Assembly: GCA_041499965.1 (NCBI GenBank)
Contig: JBGQLG010000021.1
Coordinates: forward strand, 1 to 48,375
DNA from: AR5 sp041499965
Lineage (GTDB): Bacteria; Methylomirabilota; Methylomirabilia; Rokubacteriales; CSP1-6
Reading direction: 5' to 3'
DNA length: 48,375 nt
In this document: piece after piece, positions 44,603 to 48,375 of the stretch
Layout of the letters: every line of letters starts with the position of its first letter
How positions within the stretch are numbered: position 1 is the stretch's first letter
Notes under the pieces: generated by a model
What the model was told of the DNA's origin: nothing
The model's database searches: none
Seen by the model: only the letters and a program-made list of their open reading frames with translations
Translations under genes and position numbers: made by a program

Positions 44603-46511
44603 GGGCGGCCACCCCCTCGACGTCCTCGACGTGCACGGTGGAGCGCAGGCTGCCCTGCCGCCCGTCCTCGTAGGTGATGGCCGTGGTCAGCTCGACGGTG
44701 TGGGCCCCCGCGTAGAAGGCGTCGACCACCGGCGCGTACTTCTCGGCCACGTAGCGGCGCCGGACCTTGCGGGTGCGGGTCATCTCGGCGTCGTCGGCCT
44801 CGAGGTCCTTGGTGAGCAGCAGGAAGCGCCGGATCTGCTGGGCGGCGGGCAGGGTCTCGTTGCCCCGGCGGATCTCCTCGCGGATGAGGCCGCGGACCTC
44901 GGCCTTCTGGCTGAGGTCGGTGTACGAGGTGTAGGCGACGCCCCGGCGCTCGGCCCAGCTCCCCACGGTGTTGGGATCGATGGCGATCATCGCCGTCACG
45001 AAGGGCCGCTCGTGGCCGAAGGCCACCGCCTCCCGGATGTAGGGGCTGAACTTGAGCTTGTTCTCGATGAACTGCGGGGCGAAGGCGGTGCCGTCGCGCA
45101 GGGCGCCCACGTCCTTGGCCCGGTCGATGATGACCAGGTGGCCGCGGGGATCGACGAATCCGGCGTCGCCGGTGTGGAACCAGCCCTCGGCGTCGATGAC
45201 CTCCCGGGTCGCCTCGTCGTCCTTGAAGTAGCCCTTGAAGATCCCCAGGCTCTTGACCAGCACCTCGCCCCGCTCGCCGATCTTGACGTCGATGCCCGGA
45301 CACGGCCGGCCCGCCGTCGTGGGATTGGCCTCGGCGTCGGGCTGCAGGGAGACGAGGCCGGTCGACTCGGTGGAGCCGTACACCTGCTTGAGATTGACGC
45401 CGAAGGCGCGAAAGAACCGGAAGGTGTCGGGGCCCAGCGGGGCGCCGCCGGTGTAGGCCCAGCGGGCCCGGCTCAGCCCGAGCTGGTCGCGCACGGGGCC
45501 GTAGACGAAGAACTCGCCGAGCGCGAGCTGCAGCCTCAGGCCGAGCGAGACGGGCTGGCCCTCGGATCTCAAGATCTCGGCGCGCTCGGCGGCCGCGCGA
45601 AACGTCTCGAACACCTTCCGCTTGAGGCCGGGCGCGTCGGCCGCGCGCACCTGCACGCTGGTGAGCATGTTCTCCCAGATGCGGGGCGGCGCCAGCACGG
45701 AGGTCGGGCCCAGCTCGCGCAGGTCGCGCTGCACCGTCTCCGGGCTCTCCGGGCAGTTGACCGCGAAGCCGACCATGAGGTTGATGACGAGCGTGTAGAG
45801 CGAGTCACCGACCCAGGCCATCGGCAGGTAGGCCAGCCAGTCGTCGTCGAGGCGGATGTCCTCCGACGCGATGAGCGTGTGGCCGGTGCCGACCATGTTG
45901 GCGTGGGTCAGCATCGCCCCCTTGGGACTGCCGGTCGTGCCGGAGGTGTAGGCGATGAGGGCCAGCTCCTGGGGCCGTCCCTTCTCGATCTCGGCCTCGA
46001 AGTGGCCCGGATGCTCGGCGGCGAAGCGCCGGCCCAGCTCCTCGACCTCCTGGAGCGGGCGCAGCCACGGGAACGTGTAGTGCGACATCCCGCGCGCGTC
46101 TTCGTAGACGAGCAGCTTCAGGGCCGGCAGCTGGTCCTTCAAGGCCAGGATCTTGTCGACCTGCTCCTGGTCCTCGGCGACGATCACCGTGACCTCGGCG
46201 TGGTTCAGGACGTAGGCCAGCTCCTTGGCAATCGAGTCCTGGTAGACCGGCACCGAGACCCCGCCCAGGCACATCGCGGCCACCTGCGCCCAGTACAGCC
46301 GCGGCCGGTTGTCGCCGATGACCGACAGCGTATCGCCCCGGGTGAAGCCGAGCGCGGCCAGGCCGAGGGCGATGTCGCGGACGTGGTCGTGGTACTGGCG
46401 CCACGTGTACGTCTGCCAGATGCCGCGGTCCTTCTCGCGGATGGCGGGCCGGTCGGCGTACTGCTGCGCGTTGCGCAGCAGGTAGCGGGGCAGCGTCATC
46501 AGGTCAGCCAC
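44595..46511 (-). CDS. Long-chain-type acyl-CoA ligase embedded in the transporter operon
   Basis: A 638-residue AMP-dependent synthetase of the long FadD15-like type. Motifs: IAYTSGTTGSPKGAMLTH (P-loop, intact Lys), YGSTESTGLVSL, GWFHTGDAGFVDPRGHL, IIDRAKD and a C-terminal RTRKVRRRYVAEKY. It adenylates a carboxylic acid and makes the CoA thioester. Its place between livG and livH, overlapping each by 8 nt, implies that the imported substrate is an organic acid which is activated on entry, a layout known in other bacteria for aromatic and fatty-acid-like compounds. The actual substrate is not shown. Confidence 0.93.
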   Translation of the reverse strand: MADLMTLPRYLLRNAQQYADRPAIREKDRGIWQTYTWRQYHDHVRDIALGLAALGFTRGDTLSVIGDNRPRLYWAQVAAMCLGGVSVPVYQDSIAKELAYVLNHAEVTVIVAEDQEQVDKILALKDQLPALKLLVYEDARGMSHYTFPWLRPLQEVEELGRRFAAEHPGHFEAEIEKGRPQELALIAYTSGTTGSPKGAMLTHANMVGTGHTLIASEDIRLDDDWLAYLPMAWVGDSLYTLVINLMVGFAVNCPESPETVQRDLRELGPTSVLAPPRIWENMLTSVQVRAADAPGLKRKVFETFRAAAERAEILRSEGQPVSLGLRLQLALGEFFVYGPVRDQLGLSRARWAYTGGAPLGPDTFRFFRAFGVNLKQVYGSTESTGLVSLQPDAEANPTTAGRPCPGIDVKIGERGEVLVKSLGIFKGYFKDDEATREVIDAEGWFHTGDAGFVDPRGHLVIIDRAKDVGALRDGTAFAPQFIENKLKFSPYIREAVAFGHERPFVTAMIAIDPNTVGSWAERRGVAYTSYTDLSQKAEVRGLIREEIRRGNETLPAAQQIRRFLLLTKDLEADDAEMTRTRKVRRRYVAEKYAPVVDAFYAGAHTVELTTAITYEDGRQGSLRSTVHVEDVEGVAAHV

Positions 46512-47298
46512 GGCCTTGCTCCGTCGGCGCGCCCTTGGGGTCGCCCAGATAGGCCTTGATCACCTGGGGGTTGGCGCGGACCTCGTCGGGCGCGCCCTCG
46601 GCGATCTTGCTGCCCATGTCGAGGACGGCCACGCGATCGGAGATGTCCATGACGACCCCCATGTCGTGCTCGATCAGGATGACCGTCGTGCCCCACTCCT
46701 CGTTGACGTCGAGGATGAAGCGCGCCATGTCCTCCTTCTCCTCGTGGTTGCAGCCGCCCATCGGCTCGTCCAGGAGCAGGATCTTGGGATCGAGGGCCAG
46801 CGCCCGGCCCAGCTCCACGCGCTTCTGGAGGCCGTAGGCCAGGGACCCGCACGGCCGCCGGCGCAGATCCTGGATGCGGAGGAAGTCGATGATGTCCTCC
46901 ACCCGCTTGCGGTGGGTGACCTCCTCGCGCTGGGCCAGGCCCCAGTAGACGAAGGCGCCCAGCACGCCGGTCTTCATGTGCACGTGGCGCCCCAGCATGA
47001 GGTTGTCGAGCACCGTCATGCCGCGGAAGAGCGCGATGTTCTGGAAGGTCCGGGCCACGCCCCGCTCGGCGATGCGGGAGGGCGAGGCGTGGGTGACGTC
47101 GCTTCCGTCCAGCAGGATGCGGCCGTGGTCGGGGTGGTAGAAGCCGCTGATCATGTTCAGCAGCGAGGTCTTGCCGGCGCCGTTGGGACCGATCACCGAC
47201 ATCAGGTCGCCCTGGTTGACGTCGAGGCTCACCCGGTTGACGGCCTGCACGCCGCCGAACGCCTTGGAAATCTCCTGGATCTGCAGCAGTGCGCTCAT
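46504..47298 (-). CDS. LivG-type ABC transporter ATP-binding protein
   Basis: A 264-residue ABC ATPase of the LivG group: Walker A GPNGAGKTSLLNMISG, the LivG-typical RTFQNIALFRGMTVLDNLMLG after the Q-loop, ABC signature replaced by the weak SLAYGLQKRVELGRAL, Walker B ILLLDEPMGG and ILIEHDMGVVM. The MGG after the Walker B Glu and the altered signature are natural variants in this group. It overlaps the ligase gene start by 8 nt and follows the second LivF gene by 19 nt. Confidence 0.93.
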   Translation of the reverse strand: MSALLQIQEISKAFGGVQAVNRVSLDVNQGDLMSVIGPNGAGKTSLLNMISGFYHPDHGRILLDGSDVTHASPSRIAERGVARTFQNIALFRGMTVLDNLMLGRHVHMKTGVLGAFVYWGLAQREEVTHRKRVEDIIDFLRIQDLRRRPCGSLAYGLQKRVELGRALALDPKILLLDEPMGGCNHEEKEDMARFILDVNEEWGTTVILIEHDMGVVMDISDRVAVLDMGSKIAEGAPDEVRANPQVIKAYLGDPKGAPTEQGRG

Positions 47299-47317
47299 GG
47301 ATTCAGGGGTCCCGACA

Positions 47318-48142
47318 TCATGAAAGCCAGCGCTTCCGCCGGCGGTAGTGTTTGACGTCGCGGTAGCTCTTGCGCTGCCCGACGCCGGTGAGGCCCAGGT
47401 AGAACTCCCTGATGTCCTCGTTCTCGCTGATCGTCTTGGCGTCGCCGTCCAGCACGATGCGGCCCGTCTCCATCACGTAGCCGTGCTGGGCATACCGGAG
47501 CGCCACCGTGGCGTTCTGCTCGGCCAGCAGCACCGCCACCTTCTCCTCACGGTTGAGCCGGCTCACGATCTCGAAGATCTCGGCCACCAGCATGGGCGCC
47601 AGCCCCATGGACGGCTCGTCGAGCAGCATCAGCTGGGGGTGGGCCATGAGAGCCCGCCCGATGGCCAGCATCTGCTGCTCGCCTCCCGAGATGTACCCGG
47701 CCCGGGTCCCCCGCCGCTGGGTCAGCCGCGGAAAGTACGTGTATACCAGATCGAGGTCCCGCGCCAGGGTCTCTCCGTGGCGCCGGGTGTAGCCCCCGGC
47801 CAGGAGGTTCTCCTCCACGGTCAGGTGGGAAAACACGTGCCGGCCCTCCATCACCTGCACGACGCCCCGCTGGACGACCCGGGCGGGGTCGCGATCGTGG
47901 ATGGCCTCGCCCCGCAGCTCGATCGAGCCCTTGGTCACCTCGCCGCGCTCGGTCCGCAGCAGGCCCGAGATGGCCTTGAGCGTGGTCGACTTGCCGGCCC
48001 CGTTGGCCCCCAGCAGGGCCACGATGCCCCCCTCGGCGACCCGGAGCGAGACGCCCTTCAACACGAGGATCACGTGATCGTAGATCACCTCGATGTTGCT
48101 GACCGCCAGCAGCGGTCGGGCCGTCCCGTCCGGATCGCCCAC
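47318..48142 (-). CDS. LivF-type ABC transporter ATP-binding protein (second copy)
   Basis: A 274-residue LivF paralogue: Walker A GANGAGKSTTLKAISG, VQVMEGRHVFSHLTVEENLL, signature YISGGEQQMLAIGRAL, Walker B LMLLDEPSMGLAP and LLAEQNA. It resembles the first LivF throughout, including the start SNIEVIYDHVILVLKGVSL and the basic tail KSYRDVKHYRRRKRWLS. The start is taken at 48142; an internal position nearer SNIEVIYD is possible. It follows the partial substrate-binding protein gene by 6 nt. Confidence 0.92.
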   Translation of the reverse strand: MGDPDGTARPLLAVSNIEVIYDHVILVLKGVSLRVAEGGIVALLGANGAGKSTTLKAISGLLRTERGEVTKGSIELRGEAIHDRDPARVVQRGVVQVMEGRHVFSHLTVEENLLAGGYTRRHGETLARDLDLVYTYFPRLTQRRGTRAGYISGGEQQMLAIGRALMAHPQLMLLDEPSMGLAPMLVAEIFEIVSRLNREEKVAVLLAEQNATVALRYAQHGYVMETGRIVLDGDAKTISENEDIREFYLGLTGVGQRKSYRDVKHYRRRKRWLS

Positions 48143-48148
48143 GGGCGT

Positions 48149-48375
48149 CTATTTCTCCTTGCTGCAGTCGCGCGCGGTGTACTGGAGCTTCTTGCCCTCT
48201 TCCACCGCGGCCGCCTCCAGCTTGGGGCGCACGACGTCCCTCATCGGCTCGATCCAGTCGGAGACGATGTTCCACTTCTTGCCGTCCCACTGCTGGATGA
48301 GCACCGGACCGTTGCCCTCGTGGTCCTCGCAGGTCACCTTCACCGGATGCGTGAAGCCCTTGAGGCCGAGCTCCT
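48149..48375 (-). CDS. Liv-type periplasmic substrate-binding protein, C-terminal fragment (window edge)
   Basis: The last 75 residues of a binding protein that continues beyond the window. FTHPVKVTCEDHEGNGP followed by VLIQQWDGKKWNIVSDW and the ending TARDCSKEK are the C-terminal strand and tail typical of Leu/Ile/Val-type binding proteins. An internal GTG at 48343 is not the start, since homologous sequence continues upstream to the edge. It is a paralogue of the protein at 41357-42610, giving the locus two binding proteins. Confidence 0.8.
   Translation of the reverse strand, partial: ELGLKGFTHPVKVTCEDHEGNGPVLIQQWDGKKWNIVSDWIEPMRDVVRPKLEAAAVEEGKKLQYTARDCSKEK

Overview
The window is very GC-rich, densely packed bacterial chromosome, probably from an uncultured soil or subsurface organism. 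The gene style fits Candidatus Rokubacteria / Methylomirabilota: several Liv-type ABC transporter genes, acyl-CoA enzymes, LmbE, DinB and LLM proteins, a fused transaldolase/glucose-6-phosphate isomerase, and a probable selenoprotein. That assignment is inference, because no rRNA or other marker gene is present. UGA is used as an ordinary stop in many genes here, so the code is standard. I see no tRNA, rRNA, insertion sequence, prophage or CRISPR array.

Layout. 1-4365: the end of an amidohydrolase gene (+) meets a minus-strand group of aminotransferase, degenerate TPP-enzyme-like protein and PhzF isomerase. 4404-6016 (+): a formylglycine-generating-enzyme-like protein overlaps an internally duplicated membrane protein. 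6013-23272 (-): uvrA, pyruvate kinase, a giant hybrid histidine kinase with 13 GAF domains, a PaaG-like crotonase, a glutaredoxin-DinB fusion with an in-frame UGA, and phosphoketolase. 23375-25020 (-): two membrane proteins. 25104-31496 (+): a LmbE deacetylase, a double DinB protein, a YbaK-like deacylase, a secreted M28 peptidase with a PDZ domain, an acyl-AMP ligase and an LLM oxidoreductase. 31497-31815: a long inverted repeat between converging transcription units. 31816-48375 (-): a run of 16 closely spaced genes. It carries a Liv-type ABC transporter with two LivF proteins, two substrate-binding proteins and an embedded acyl-CoA ligase, then a lipoprotein truncated globin, an atypical AMP-binding protein, an acyl-CoA dehydrogenase, an SDR dehydrogenase, a PfkB kinase, transaldolase/PGI, a cyclophilin-like protein and a TalC/FSA-type aldolase.

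How the genes fit together. The minus-strand 3' block looks like import of an organic acid or amino-acid-like substrate, CoA activation, alpha-beta oxidation and dehydrogenation. It is joined to pentose/hexose-phosphate enzymes. Phosphoketolase, pyruvate kinase, transaldolase/PGI and the small aldolase together suggest a sugar-phosphate network.

The main discovery candidate is at 8384-9130. The visible ORF begins inside a thioredoxin fold. Reading upstream through a single in-frame UGA restores a complete glutaredoxin-like domain with a ribosome-binding site and a Sec-Ser-Ser-Cys motif exactly where CxxC is expected. A perfect 8-bp stem-loop follows the UGA at the distance expected of a bacterial SECIS element. 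Other notable items are the 13-GAF kinase, a 42-nt tandem repeat inside uvrA, the long hairpin at 31577-31805, and two enzyme-family proteins that lack their signature cofactor or nucleotide motifs.
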